From the NCBI GenBank assembly GCA_022559985.1, contig JAFJTR010000014.1:124001-188000 (forward strand): a DNA stretch of 64,000 nucleotides, given 5' to 3'. Position 1 is the first letter of the stretch; the number at the start of each line of letters is the position of its first letter. Below, in pieces: positions 45,142 to 57,700 of this stretch. The notes under the pieces were generated by a model. That model had not been told where the DNA came from, did no database searches, and saw only the letters and a list, made by a program, of their open reading frames with translations. This DNA is from Parastagonospora avenae f. sp. tritici 18332-5. Lineage: Eukaryota > Ascomycota > Dothideomycetes > Pleosporales > Phaeosphaeriaceae. Made by a program: the position numbers and the translations under genes.

Positions 45142-46281
45142 ATGGCCACTCCAGCGCGCTACGCGTATCCGTTCGCATCGTCGCCCGACATCATCCGGTC
45201 ACATCAGAAAGATGCATACTTTAGCGGTGTACTCCTGGAACAGCTATCTACACTTTTGCGCAAACTATACGGCGCACGATTTGCACACACATATATTTCT
45301 GAGACACGAGTAATAGGAGAGCTGTTGTATCTCGGCCTCACAACGGCAATAGGGAACCGGACCTTGGGCGAGGAGTACACCGACATTGTACAAGTTGAGA
45401 GCGAGAGCGGACAGTTGCCAGCGTTAGGGAGAAGAGCAGGATACATATTGAGTTGCATACTGGGACCATACCTGCTTGGAAGAGCACTGCCAGCATTCAG
45501 GAGGCGTATAAGAGCGAAACTGGAAGCAAACCTGAGATACTATGCACGACAACAGGCGCGAGCACAACAACAAGCAAAGGAGAGCGGCAGCACGAAGCCC
45601 ATATCGAACCCGATCGCTATGCGATTGCAGAACTACATCCTACAGAACCTCGACACAATCACATCTCCATCACCCATCTATGCGCTGTCGCTAGCGACCT
45701 TTTACTTCTCCGGAAGTTACTACCACCTCTCGAAGCGGATATGGGGACTGCGATACATCTTCACACGACAAGTGCAAGAAAGCGATCAGCGCGCAGGATA
45801 CGAAGTACTTGGTGTGCTTCTAGTCCTGCAGATGGCAGTTCAGGGCTACCTGCATCTGCACAACACCATGACTAGTGCCCCTGATAGGGTCACCTCGGAT
45901 CTTCCCACAAGCACATCAGCCATGGTAGGAGGCGGTGCGGAAGTCAGCCTCGACCCGAACGCATACAGCGCCAATAATGCGCTGCTGTTCGATGCCACAG
46001 TACCCCCTGCCTCAGCGCCTTCAGATCTGCAGAAGTGGACGCATACACCCGCCGCGGACAAGCCACGCTACGAGCTCACGGATGAGGAGACGATGGGTTG
46101 GATTGGAGGCGGCAACAGGAAGTGTACGCTTTGTCTGGAGGGGATGAAGGATCCAAGTGTGACGACATGTGGGCATGTGTTCTGCTGGACTTGTATAAGT
46201 GACTGGGCGAGAGAGAAGCCCGAGTGTCCGTTGTGCAGGCAGAGTTGTCTTGTTCAGCATGTGCTTCCGCTGCGAGGATGA
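45142..46281 (+). CDS. PEX10: Peroxisomal RING-type E3 ubiquitin ligase Pex10
   Basis: Single exon, 379 aa; the start at 45142 (MATPARYAYPFASSPDIIR) is family-like, and the in-frame upstream extension is leader. The N-terminal Pex2/10/12 domain spans about 15-260, with KDAYFSGVLLEQL, GELLYLGLTTAIGNRTLGEEY and membrane segments around 100-115 and 200-245. The C-terminal RING finger at about 330-372 has CTLC-CGHVFCWTC-CPLC. Pex10 forms the peroxisomal ubiquitin-ligase channel with Pex2 and Pex12 and recycles the receptor Pex5. All zinc ligands are present. Confidence 0.95.
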   Translation: MATPARYAYPFASSPDIIRSHQKDAYFSGVLLEQLSTLLRKLYGARFAHTYISETRVIGELLYLGLTTAIGNRTLGEEYTDIVQVESESGQLPALGRRAGYILSCILGPYLLGRALPAFRRRIRAKLEANLRYYARQQARAQQQAKESGSTKPISNPIAMRLQNYILQNLDTITSPSPIYALSLATFYFSGSYYHLSKRIWGLRYIFTRQVQESDQRAGYEVLGVLLVLQMAVQGYLHLHNTMTSAPDRVTSDLPTSTSAMVGGGAEVSLDPNAYSANNALLFDATVPPASAPSDLQKWTHTPAADKPRYELTDEETMGWIGGGNRKCTLCLEGMKDPSVTTCGHVFCWTCISDWAREKPECPLCRQSCLVQHVLPLRG

Positions 46282-46506
46282 TTTAGATACCAACAACGAT
46301 CGTATTCGACGCATACCACGCTCCTGCTCTTCGGTTTTGCTTTTTTCTTCTTGCTAGGATGGTGTTCCGTCGATCCTACCACACCCTGCATGCCGCGACC
46401 CGTAGCCCCAGTTACACGGGGACGCGTTCAGACGCGTCTTCCCAACCATCGCCATCGCACTCATTTACTTCAATCAAAATCAGCATCCACGCGAGATTAT
46501 CCAGTA

Positions 46507-48642
46507 ATGGGGAAAGCCGGGCGAAAGCACTTCTACGCCATCAATCAGCCTGAGGAATACAGGGGCGTTTATCATGACTGCTGGGAGCTGGATGTGAGCG
46601 CAACGGCAGGGAGTTCTGGTGCCTGGTATAAGAGATTCGAGGATAGGCAAAGTGCTCAGTACTTCGCGGCTCATGGGCATGAGAAAGGGCAAGATCACAA
46701 GAAAGGAGGAGCTTGTTGGGTATGTGACGACAAGGGAAAGAGCGAAAAGGAGATTATTGAGGGGAAGAGAGTGATCTCGCAGCCTCCGCGTGAAATTGGA
46801 CGTGACAAACATGGAAGCTCACCGTTGACTCGTATCGCTCCCACGAGCCGAGACATATTGGAACGCATCACTCCTACCATGACACAATCGACTCGGGACA
46901 AATCCCACACAGAACGGGCAAAGTACTGCTGGAATTATGCCATCCACGAATCTGCAAGGTACTGCAGTCTATACTATACGAGTTTCGACGAAGGGTCCAT
47001 ACTGGAGCTGGATGGTATGCATCAAGGATTTCAAGATCTGGAGCAAGCATGGTACTTCATGATACATGGACACAAAAGAGATATGCGACCAAACGTCTGT
47101 ATTTGGTGTATAGAGGAGGAGTACTATGGCAACGCAAGAATACTGCTCGATTGGCAAACGAAAAGAATGACAAAGTTGTGGAAGTCGGGTACGGGATCTG
47201 TCGAGTTCGAAGAAGAGAGTTCTCCGGGGAACGTTGAACCGGGTGAAGGCTTTGGTCTGTACTACGCTGTTGCAAAAAGCAGGAAAACTGGCGTTTTCAA
47301 CAGCCGAGAGGAGGCTAAAAAGCAGGTCGATGGCTTCAGTAACAGCGAGTAACAGAGGTTTACAGACGAACGGTCTGCGATAATATATCTCCGCAACTGC
47401 GGCCTCTCCCACCATCACATACGTCTGTTCCGCAAGACGTTCACTTCGCAGCCGAGCTTTACGCCGAACCCAAAGGCAACGTTCAAGGAAGAATTCAAGC
47501 GTCTGGCAAGCTCGTAGCAATGGACAGCACCTGAAGCTCGAAAAGCTAGAGTTGATGCTATCCGGGATGAGATCATCCAGCACTTCCTGCCGGATGGAAT
47601 ACGCATCAGTGCAGAGCAGGACGACAACGAAGGCTATGTGAATCTCGACGACGAACAGACACTGGAGATCTACCAAGCCATGTGCCACAAAGCTGGCAAA
47701 ACCATACGAGATAGGCCCGACCAGGATGTATCCCACCACATCGATCTTTGCCTCATAACACTCAAGGACAACCTGTACGTCAACATCCTCGATTTTGTGG
47801 ACACATACCGTACAGGCAGGCCGATCCGCACGTTTGAAGACTGGGGTGAGTTCAAGAAGTACACCATCAATGGGCGAAGGATGGATATGGTGGTGGCAAA
47901 AGAGAACGAGTTCTTGGCTCCGTTGCTTCAAGACTTCAGCAGAGGTCCCATGGCAGTTGACCCACGCAGAATCAGGCGCCAATTCGTCATTGCAAGAGCT
48001 GAGACTTGGAGGCAATGGAAGCTTGCGTTGCAAGAAAGTGGCTCCGCGACATCGAGCCTTGAATCCTCGCGTGAAAGTTCGCCATCAGTGACTGATCAGG
48101 ACGAGGACATGTCGATTCCTACTTCGCCAATCCGAATGTCTGCATATCCCTCGCCCACTCTGCAGGACTCGCCTGACAGCTGCGACGCTGCTCAAGTGGA
48201 CATTGAACCAACAACGAGCGCGTCTTCTGGCTTTGCTATGGAACAGGTGCAACATCCAGCTCCTCCATCTGATCACGATGCAATCCTCAGTCGCGAGATA
48301 CCCATGCTCGAAGGAAACACGTCGACTTCAACTCCTACCACGTTTCCGTCAACTGATGTCACTTTGACGGATGCTACTCTTGAGGCGCCTACCCCAAGAC
48401 CCGCCACGGAGGTGATCGATTTGACTCAAGAAGATGAATCGAGCCAACCTTCTCGACCGGGTGCAAGGTCAACAACGAAGGGTCTGTTGCTTGGGAAACG
48501 TCCACGCGCAAGTTCGCCTCGAGTCGTGGTGCCTGCGAAGAGGACGCGTCTGGGCATGCGTAAGGACTTCGTCTTTTATTCTGAGCTTCCTCTAGCACGG
48601 GGCGATATCAGACAATTCTTTAGACCTTCAGTTGTTGTTTAG
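46507..48642 (+). pseudogene. Multi-module RNase H1-N/viroplasmin-domain gene with two in-frame stops
   Basis: The frame from 46507 to 48642 is 712 codons, interrupted by TAA at 47350-47352 and TAG at 47515-47517. Three modules resemble the RNase H1 N-terminal (caulimovirus viroplasmin-type) fold: KHFYAINQPEEYRGVYHDCW, a weaker one at YCWNYAIHESARY, and GFGLYYAVAKSRKTGVFNS. A helical block with VDAIRDEIIQHFLPDGI follows, then a block with LDDEQTLEIYQAM and INGRRMDMVVAKENEFLAPLL. The acidic tail ends KRPRASSPR and QFFRP. The tandem copy at 49352-50815 shares these blocks without stops, which shows both TAA and TAG interrupt conserved coding. No intron of normal length removes them. It is either a pseudogene or relies on readthrough. 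Confidence 0.65.
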
Positions 48643-49351
48643 TACATATATACATACCTGAGAGCTAGGACATTAGGCAGTCTGCAGTGGTTTTTGGTCA
48701 AACGTACGTGAGCATATGTAACGACGATGGGGAAATGGCGTTTACGGTTATTTTCTGAATTTGCATGAATTGGTAGAGTACATAGCGTAATGAAATCCGT
48801 GAAACACCCCAGCTCCAAGGTGTAGAGAATCAACACAGGAACTTAGAGGCCCAGTATTAAGTCAAAAAGGATCACATGACCGCGTGTGAGCACTAGTCTG
48901 TAGCGCAGACAGGGGTGCATCTGGGGTGATGCGAGGCGCGTTCGGCTAGCACTCACATTTCTGTGCTACCCACATCGTGGTCTCTACCCAATCAGAACTC
49001 ATTGCGGAACTCGTCTTTCTACTTTTCGCGATATCTTTCAAACTTGTAAGCGATATTGAGCTGTGAGCCCTGAGCACAAGGCAAGAAAGCGCTGCTTCTC
49101 TGTAGACGCGCCCCTGACACCACCGATACGCGTGTCTTTGGTTGAGGAACATTCCTTGGTCACAAAGCGTTCAGTTGTAACTTCCTAGTCGGCGCGCCAA
49201 CATTCTTGTGTGCTGGAACCGTTAAATGAGAAATTTCTCGCCGGTCGTAGGATCTGAGCTAGAGAGGCTGACTACAGTGACGCGTCGCGACGCGACCTGA
49301 GACTTCAAATTGCCTGTGGGCACTGGAACATCAAGTATGAAATAGGGGAAA
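48643..49351. other. Spacer between tandem viroplasmin-domain genes
   Basis: 709 bp with no supported gene. Confidence 0.4.
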
Positions 49352-50815
49352 ATGCCGACAATATGGTACGCAATTCACCTACCAGTGGAGCATCGCGGGC
49401 TATATAACGACTGGGAGGATGTTCAGTGGCGTGTCAAGGGGTCAATCGAGCAAGCATAAAGCTTCAGCACCCGCCAAGAGGCATCTTTCTAGCCGATCAA
49501 AGGACGCGAGTTGACAAAAAAACCCGAAAAAGCGTCAACACAGCTGTCGAGCCCCTGTCGACGGCCTCTACAACCCCTAGTCCAAACTCAGTGGTCCCAG
49601 CCCTTACGTGCTCCAGTGAGGGAGAAACCCGAAGAGCCTGACGATCTAGCGAAACCTGCAGCACAAATGCAGGAATCGATCAAGGACGAAGGAGTGCCTA
49701 TTTCCGATCAAGACGTCAAATGCGGATTTTCGAAGTTTTATGCCGTTGCGATCGGCAGAATACCTGGTGTCTACGAAGCTTGGGACGGACCGCGTGGAGC
49801 AAAAGAGCATGTGGATAGGTTCAGCAAGGCAAAATTCCAGGGTTTCGACCGACTTCACCTGGCTAGAGACTATATGCAACAGCATGGAGTGCCCGAGTGC
49901 GAAATTCGCTTCTTCCGCCGGCACTTTGCTGAACGACCAGACTTCGAACCTGATCCTTCCGCATCTTTCAACGATCAGTTCGAGCAACTCGCATCATCGC
50001 AGAACCTGTCACAACCTGAAAAACGAGTGGCCAGGGTCGGCGCCATTCGCGACGAACTCATCTCTTACTATCTGCCCGGCGGAATCCCTATCGATCAAGT
50101 TGATGATGCGCGTAGGGAGATCAAACTGAACCCAGATCAGACACTTCAGATCTATCAGGCAATGTGTCGACATACAGACAAACTTGTGGGAGTGACTATC
50201 GATGGCTGTCTTCTCTCGCTCAAGCAGCGTCCTTGGGTAAACATTATTGACCTCATTGACGCAAACCGAGCCAAAAGGATGCCTACCCTGTTCGAAAATT
50301 GGTCATATCTCAGGCAATATACTCTAGAGGATGAGAACAGAATTCCACTGCGTGAAGCGAAAGAGAACGAGTTCCTTTCCCCACTACTACAGAGCGTCAA
50401 AAGACGAGAAGAGCCTCGAAAGGCGAACCTGGTACATAGAAGGCACATATTCTTGCCCAAGCACGAAAGCGAAACACCACCACGTCTAGTCGAACAACGC
50501 TTTGAGACCCCGGAACCGGACATCAAGAAAGAATATATAACAAGCTCACTGCCAATGCTGAGTCCAACAAAACTCAGTTCCATCTCCTCGCCTGAACCCG
50601 AATCACCAGCATCCGAGCTGTCTGACTATGGTGACGATTTAGAGGTTGCGCTAGACCTGAAACCTGTCGTAGGTGTCAAGCTTGAGCCTTCCAGTCCACA
50701 AAGGTGGGCCCAAACACAGCCCATGGCCGGAACCAAACGCGATCGCCCGATGGTGGATGATTCTCTGGATGTGATACCGGAAACACCTAGGAAACGCGGT
50801 CGCTTTACGCAGTGA
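49352..50815 (+). CDS. RNase H1-N/viroplasmin-domain protein, tandem copy with disrupted first module
   Basis: The clearly intact part runs from about 49667 (MQESIKDEGVPISDQ) to 50815, 382 aa. It has one module (SKFYAVAIGRIPGVYEAWDG ... KEHVDRFSKAKFQGF), the block IRDELISYYLPGGIPIDQV, LNPDQTLQIYQAM and LREAKENEFLSPLL. A Ser/Pro-rich acidic tail ends in a basic motif (TPRKRGRF). Directly upstream in the same frame, 49352-49500 encodes another module (IWYAIHLPVEHRGLYNDWED) broken by TAA at 49457-49459 and TAG at 49490-49492. So the ancestor had at least two modules here. The isolated domain binds RNA/DNA hybrids or dsRNA in RNase H1; the role of this fungal family is unknown. Confidence 0.65.
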
Positions 50816-52585
50816 AAGGCCGACAGACCACTCAAAAATCGAACGATACGATTTTGCTGGAGAGATTTAGACGCGACAAGGGATCGTAGCGGTAAAAGAT
50901 CGTAACGTAATGTCTATAATGCATGAAGGAGAGCATACACCTCGTCCAGCACGCATCGGAAAACTCGGATGTCTACGCAGCTAGACAGTCAGACGAGATG
51001 TGTACAAGAGAAGAAGCGAAACGTCGAAACATGGAGAAAAGTACCAGATCTACACGCCGACATTTCAGACGTGAGGAAGGAGGTCATCAGAAATGCAGTA
51101 GCCGAAGTGCTCGTCCTACATTAGCCAAAGCAGTTCACCTACGTAGTAACTAGTAACTATATTTCAAAATGTAATAACACTCATCTCCGTTGCTATCCCA
51201 TTATCGCTTTGCAATTGTCTGTGCTAAGACGGGCGAGTGACCACTTCCGCGCGCGACCGCAAGACACAGGACACCATGAGACATGCCCACGAACACGGCC
51301 CAAACACCCTCAAGTCACCCTGTGGATCCCGCAGTCAGAACACCCTCAAGCCAACCTATGAATCCCCTCCCAGCACAATCCCATGCTCGGAAGCCAGCCT
51401 TCTACCACGCCGGGCCCCACCACGTTTCCATCTCCGCCCCCAACCAGCCCAAACCTGCCCGCCCCAACGTCGTGCTACCGCTGATGACATCACTCCTCAC
51501 TCCTCAACAATGTCTAAAATCTCCTAGTTTGCTGCGCGTTTAGTCTTTGCACCTGCGCTTGTTCTGTTCAACAGAAAAACCCAATGCAGTAGTTAGTGCA
51601 CACGTGCGCTCCGATCGGGGGAAATCCCCAGTCTGCGGCTTGCCAATGTAATGTGCCTGAGGCTCCGCGGCGCTAGGTCGATCTCCCGAGTCGCGGGCGA
51701 TTCAAAGGGTGGGCGTGGCTTGGCGGATGGGCGGCCGCATCGTTTTTTGTGCTTGATTCATGTAGAGGCGGGTTTGACTCGGTTTGGTTCAGGTGCGGCT
51801 GAGAGACTTTGGGATGGGTTGGTAGAGGAGGAAGAGTGTGGTAGGTGGTGGTGATTGGGTTTAGGTGGCTTTGCTGGGGCGTAAGAAGGCGAGGCTGGGG
51901 GATTGCTGCTGACTGCAGAATGGTTCGCATTGGCTGGCGGACCGTGCCGGGGAAAAGCATGCATGCGATTGTTTGTAGCAGCTGAACTGTCGCTGTATCG
52001 AGCATGTTGAGGATGTGGCTATGCCATCAGTTCACCATTTCACTTCACGGGCAACAGCAAAAATAACGACGATTAGGTGCAGTAACCCTCAGCCCAAAAG
52101 CTCAGCAACTTCAATTGCTGACTGCGTAAATCTGGTATTCCGCCACAAAGGTAATGCTTGCGAGATGCACACTTCTAACCCTTTGCTCTGTGATAAGAAA
52201 GACAGAAACCCCCTGAACAAGTTCGGACGCCATGCATGTACACTAACAAGGGTGACAGAGGCTCGATTTCATGCCTTCATCCATGGTTTGACAGAAAAAC
52301 GCCGTTGCAAGATAATACCCAAGTGATGTGTGTCCCAGATGCTGTGGTTGGACGGACGACGCAACGAAAAAGAAAACAGTCGAATGATATTTACACGGGA
52401 CTAGAAGCAATGGACAGCTGGAGAAAGGGGATATCGAAAAATGTAAAAAGCTGGACAAAGGTTTTGGGTAGACGTCGTTGGCAAGGACGGTGTGAAGTAG
52501 TGGGTCTGGGACAAATTAGTGTTACTGGTCGTGTAGAGAGAGTGTTGCAGAACATACCCGATGTAAAGCCACTCTATCACACACG
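50816..52585. other. 1.8-kb intergenic region
   Basis: No supported gene. A proline-rich frame near 51283-51543 was considered and rejected. Confidence 0.4.
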
Positions 52586-53197
52586 TCAGTTGTGAGGAAT
52601 CTCCTTGCTCCTTCCCTGACCAGCCCACACACCACCACCCACGGCACGCGAGATGCCCACGCCCAGACCCACAGCGGCAGCGACGACGACGAGAGCAATG
52701 ACGATCTTAGCCCATAGTCTCTGCTTGCTGGTCAAGTTCTTGAACAGATTGCAGCCGCGGGTGCGCTTGTATGTCTTCCGCTGGTCCATGACGGCCTGGC
52801 GCGACGGCCACATGGTGCACTCCTTGACGCGGCCGTCGACGGACGACTTGGGCTGCTGGGTGGTGGCGGCGCTGAGGGGCAGGCCGGCTTCGGGGTCGCG
52901 CTCGAACGTGTGGACGTCGAGGTGGACTTTGCTCTGAGGCGCGCTGCTGGCGTCCATGGAGCGGCGGGCCTCGGGGTGCTTGTAAAAGGCCGAGTAGGGA
53001 TTAGAGCTGTCGACGCCCATTTCCTTGTGTGCGAGGTCGGCCGAGGTGGTAGACATGGTGGACTCGGTCGACGGGGGTGAGCGCAGGACGGGGGGTGATT
53101 GCAGCAGCGGTTTAGGGGGTTGTGGTTGCGGGCTGGCCGAGGGCTTCTCAATGGTGACGCCAAAGGTGACGGGCTCGTGCTTCTCGTTTGCTGCCAT
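52586..53197 (-). CDS. Hypothetical protein with single C-terminal membrane segment
   Basis: Single exon, 203 aa, starting MAANEKHEPVTFGVTIEKPS. The N-terminal 150 residues are Ser/Pro/Ala rich with KVHLDVHTFERDPEAGLPLS and CTMWPSRQAVMDQRKTYKRT. A membrane segment at about 168-188 (KIVIALVVVAAAVGLGVGIS) is followed by a short Gly-rich end, giving a type II or tail-anchored topology. No enzyme motif was seen. The in-frame extension to 53275 is leader-like, so the start at 53197 is preferred. The family is not recognised. Confidence 0.65.
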   Translation of the reverse strand: MAANEKHEPVTFGVTIEKPSASPQPQPPKPLLQSPPVLRSPPSTESTMSTTSADLAHKEMGVDSSNPYSAFYKHPEARRSMDASSAPQSKVHLDVHTFERDPEAGLPLSAATTQQPKSSVDGRVKECTMWPSRQAVMDQRKTYKRTRGCNLFKNLTSKQRLWAKIVIALVVVAAAVGLGVGISRAVGGGVWAGQGRSKEIPHN

Positions 53198-54775
53198 TGT
53201 GACGTGGGGCAGGGCGTGAGGTGTTCCACACGCAAAAGGACTGTGGTGTGTGGAGCGTGAAGACAGTGGCCGCAACGGGACTGGACGTCAGGAGGACCCT
53301 TTTCGGAGCGGGATGCTGCAGCTGCAGTGGCCGGCCGGCGTCGTGCGACTGGGAGTGAATTGGCGGCGGGCTATTGCATGGGGTGATGCTCGATGCTGGC
53401 TGTTCGTTGTCGACTGCCGCGTGGTGACGGGGGAAGGAGCGACACTGATAGGGCGTGGAAGGAGCGATGGTAGCAGCAGAAAGGAGCTGGTCGACCGGCG
53501 TGCTTCAGCTACCACTTCACTGCTGCGGCGGCAATTGGACAGGAGAATCGAAGGGGGCAGACGAACGAGGCTGCGGGCACGGCACACGTTATCAACTTAT
53601 CTCTGCAAAGGAGCGACGACGACGCGGGTGGCAGAGCGAGGGTCGACTACGAGAGCTACCGGTACTTCGCTAGGCTGGCGTGAATTGCTCAGTTCCAGGC
53701 TTGGATGGCTTGGATGCGCATCGCAGCCGCGCTAGGCCAGCTTAGGCCCGGTTCCTTAGGAGGCGGGGGCTTGAACATGGCGCCACAAAACTCTCATTCG
53801 ATATGCACCACCCGCGAAACCTCGACGGCCCATGGTGATAATCTTGTCGCACTGTGCTCGCCCACGCCGGACTCTGCGCAATCGCTGCCGCTCTCGACAC
53901 GTCTTGCGCTTCACACCCGCTGGCATGCTGTGCTTGAGTGGCAAACGGTCAGCCCGCCAAGGTACCTGCTCCTGCTGAACTCAACTCACCTGCACCAACA
54001 CTGGCTCGCCTGCACGCCATTGAGCCTTCTCGCTCGCGTCCCTGACGATTAAACGCACCAGCGCCAAACGGAGCTACTCTGCACCGGGGGCCAGAATCCG
54101 TGCTCTTTGTGATGGGCCCGGGACGATCTTGGCTGTTCGGCCCATGCTTGCTGCGGCTAAAGCGTGCATGCGAACAATTGCTTGGGGGGCCCGCCAGCAG
54201 TCTCGTTAGCCACGCGGAGCCACTGGCCGAGCTCGCCTTGGACCCAAGCTTGTCTGTCAATGCATGCGCGAGCCGACAGACCTGCTGTTCTCAGCAGGCC
54301 TGGGCCAAGCCGACTTGCACCTCTGGAAACCTCTTCGTTTTCTGGCACCGGTCGCCCCTCCGCATATTTGCAATCGAGATGGCACGAGGCCCGGTAGTGT
54401 CAAAGTTTGTGCTTGGAATGTGTGACAGTTACAATGCTTTTTTAATATCGCTGTATCGAAGAACGTGCTGAACGGTGCGACCAGGTACCCCAAAAAGAAG
54501 CTATCGACTTCTCCAAAGATAAGCCTCCACCCGCCCCAAGGCCGCTCCTCGTGCAGCAAGCGTAAACTGTACCGTCACGCTGCTGTCAAAAAAAGATGCG
54601 CAATCCGACGCTAGAAAGTATATGCACCGCAAAGGACCGCTAGAAACGCCGTGGACATGCATCGCAAGTGTGATCATCTGGGATCTCCCGTCAATCACAT
54701 CGCGGTTATCTAAACCCATTGGGCCGGTAACCGCCACCTTGCCCTTTTAACCACCAGCACAGATACCGCTCTCGT
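53198..54775. other. 1.6-kb intergenic region
   Basis: GC-rich near 53250-53700, with long but unlikely frames on both strands. No supported gene. Confidence 0.4.
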
Positions 54776-57700
54776 CTACTGCTTCAGCTGCTGGCCTAGA
54801 ATCTCCTCTCGTCGAATCCCGCTGCGTTCGCACATGCCTCTGAAGATGCCTCCGCGGTTGTAGAGGTTGATAGGCGTGTCGAGTTCGGCAATCTGACCCT
54901 GATCCATCACACAGATGCGGTCATAGTCGATAATGGTCTTGAGGCGATGGGCGATACAGAGCAGCGTCTTGCCCAAAAACCCTGTTTTGATGGCTGTCTG
55001 GACCAAGGCGTCCGTCTGCGGAATGTTAGCGTAGTCTTGAAGTGCCGAGAGTAGGACCATACCTCAAAGTCTACCGAACTGGTAGCCTCATCGCACACGA
55101 TGATCTGCGATCCACGAACCAACGCGCGGGCAAGAGCTAGCAGCTGGCGCTGGCCCAAGCTAAAGTTGAGGCCCTCTTCGTCGACTTGCGCATCAAGATG
55201 GATCCTTCCCGGCGTCTCGTCTTGCATCGTCGCCTCGTTGCTTACTAAGTTCGCCTGTCTCAACGCACCCCAGAGCTCAAGATCCGAGTGCTCGTGGAAT
55301 GGATCCAGGTTGCTCCTGATCGTGCCCTTGAAGAGCGTGGGATCTTGCGGGATAATTGCCAGCTTACTTCTCAGGTCATGCAGACCAATCTTACCGATAT
55401 CTACACCGTCAATGACGATGCTTCCGCCTGAGAGCTCCTGAAGACGGAACAATGCCGACATGATGGACGATTTGCCCGCTCCAGTGCGACCGACAACGCC
55501 GATACGCTCGCCAGCACGAACATGCATGTCGAGTCCCTTGAGCACTAGAGGCAGGCCGTCGCGATACCGCATCTGCACGTCGTTGAAGACGATCTCGCCA
55601 TGCTCAGGCCATGTAGGTCTGACCTCGCCCATGTGCAGCGGCGCTTCTTCCTCCAGCTCCGTTCCATAGTGATGAATGCGCTCAGTCGAGTTCATGTTAT
55701 TCTCGACCTCTGCAAGCTGGCGGACCGTAAATTGAATCATCTGCACAATCGTGAGGATGTAGCTCAGCACCAGACCCGCAATACTCGGGTCAACACTGAA
55801 TCGAGACGTGACAACAAGAATACCTGTCGTGAAGACGAGCAAGATACCAACGACGTCGAGACGCACGCTGAGCCAGCGCTGGTTGGCAAACGTCAGGTAG
55901 TACGCGCTGTTCATGTCGTCGACAGACTCTTTGACGCTGCGAGAAAATTGCTCTTGCAGACCGTATGCGCGGATCGTGGCAGTGCCCATGACGGCCTCGC
56001 CGAAGCGTGCGAAGACAGTACTGCGCAGGACAGCTTCGTGGCGCTTGACTTCGCGGGCTGACGAGCGGTAGTAAGCGGCCGAGAACAGGAAAATGAGGAA
56101 AAGCGGACCAAGGGCGATGGCGTAGTAGTAATAATACGAAACGATCAGAATGAAGACGCTAGAACGTCGATTAGCACATGCTCTTGAATGTTTTGAGTGA
56201 CGGAGTGTAGACTTACCTGATAATCATCGCCAGTGTGAGGAAGTACATGCGCATCGAATCCGTAATCGTGTTGTCCAGGACATCAATATCTTTACTGAAG
56301 CGGTTTGTGATGCGGCCCAGTGGCGTCGTGTCGAAGAAACTCATCGGCGCTCTCAACACCCTCGTAATCGCACGATGTAGCATGGTCTTGCCCGCTTCCG
56401 TGCCAAACACAGCAACCGACCAGGAGAACAGGAACATGAACAGTGCCTGACTGAATCCGAAAGACGCATAGGCGCCGATGTATGCTCCCTCACTGTAGCC
56501 AAACTTGTCCGAGGTCCAGTACGACAGCCAGAGCGAGGTGACGATATTGGCGCCCTGCGAGAGCACCAGCAGAATGAAGACGAGCGGCCCGACCCAGATA
56601 CCTCCTCCGGCTTTGATATACGCGATCCAAACACCCCAAGAAACACTCTTCGTCGCGCGATCTTCAACCTGCATGAGCGCCACGGCCTTCTTCTGCCGCC
56701 TCGCCGTCTTCTTCGCCTCCTTCTTTCCATCCATGACTTCCGCCACGACTTCTTCTGCATCTTCATCCTCCACTTCCTGCTCCTCCTCCTTCTTCGTGCT
56801 CTTCATGAGCTGCTGAAACCCCTCGTTGCCCGCCATCAGCGCCTCAAACGTATCAACCGCCTGCACCCTCCCGTCCTCGACCCAAATAATGCGATCGCAC
56901 CGATCCAGCACATGAAGTTGATGTGTAGCAAGAATACGACACTTGTCTTTAAGCAGCCCGCAAATCGCATTGTCCATGATATGCCGTCCGACATGCGCAT
57001 CCACCGCACTGAGCGGATCATCCATCAGCACGATATCCGCATTGAAGTAAATCGCGCGCGCGATGTTCATACGCTGTTTCTGTCCTCCCGAGACCGTGAT
57101 GCCGCGCTCCCCAATCTCCGTCTTGTCGCCGGCAGGCAGCATGTCGAGGTCGGCGCGCAGGGCGCACGCGTCGACGACAGCGTCGTACCACGCCTGGTCA
57201 AACGGCTTGCCGAAGATGATGTTCTCGCGGACGGAGGCGTTTTGGATCCAGGCGTATTGCGGGCAGAAGGCGCGGGAGGCGCCGATGACGACGTCGCCCG
57301 CGGTCTTGCGCATGTCGCCGGCGAGGGCGGCGAGGAGGGAGGATTTGCCTGAGCCGACGCTGCCGATGATGGCGACGAGTTCGTTGCGGCCGAAGGAGAG
57401 GTCGATGTCTTTGATTTCGAAAGGTTTCTCTTCTTCGATTGCTGGGGTGGAGGAAGGGGTGGTGGCGCCGCTGGTGTCCTTGGCTGATTGGGCACTTGCT
57501 CTTTTGATGTCTTTCTTTTCTTGCTTGGTGGGCTTCTTGTCTGATGCCCCGCCGGGGCCGGATGGTGCGTCTTCGTTTTCCTGCGTTGGGTGGCGCTCCC
57601 ATGTGAAGTCTGCCTTCTTGATCGTTACCGCGTCTTTGGCATTGTAGTCCCACGTAGCAGTCTCCTCTGCTTCCTCGGCGAGCAAGAACTCCTGGATACG

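Noticed and set aside
51283..51543. Proline-rich 86-codon frame as a gene
   Set aside because: Low complexity, no splice partners, no recognisable domain and an overlapping equal-quality frame.
53250..53735. 161-codon plus-strand frame
   Set aside because: GC-rich, Arg/Gly/Trp-biased, with equal frames on the other strand and no domain.
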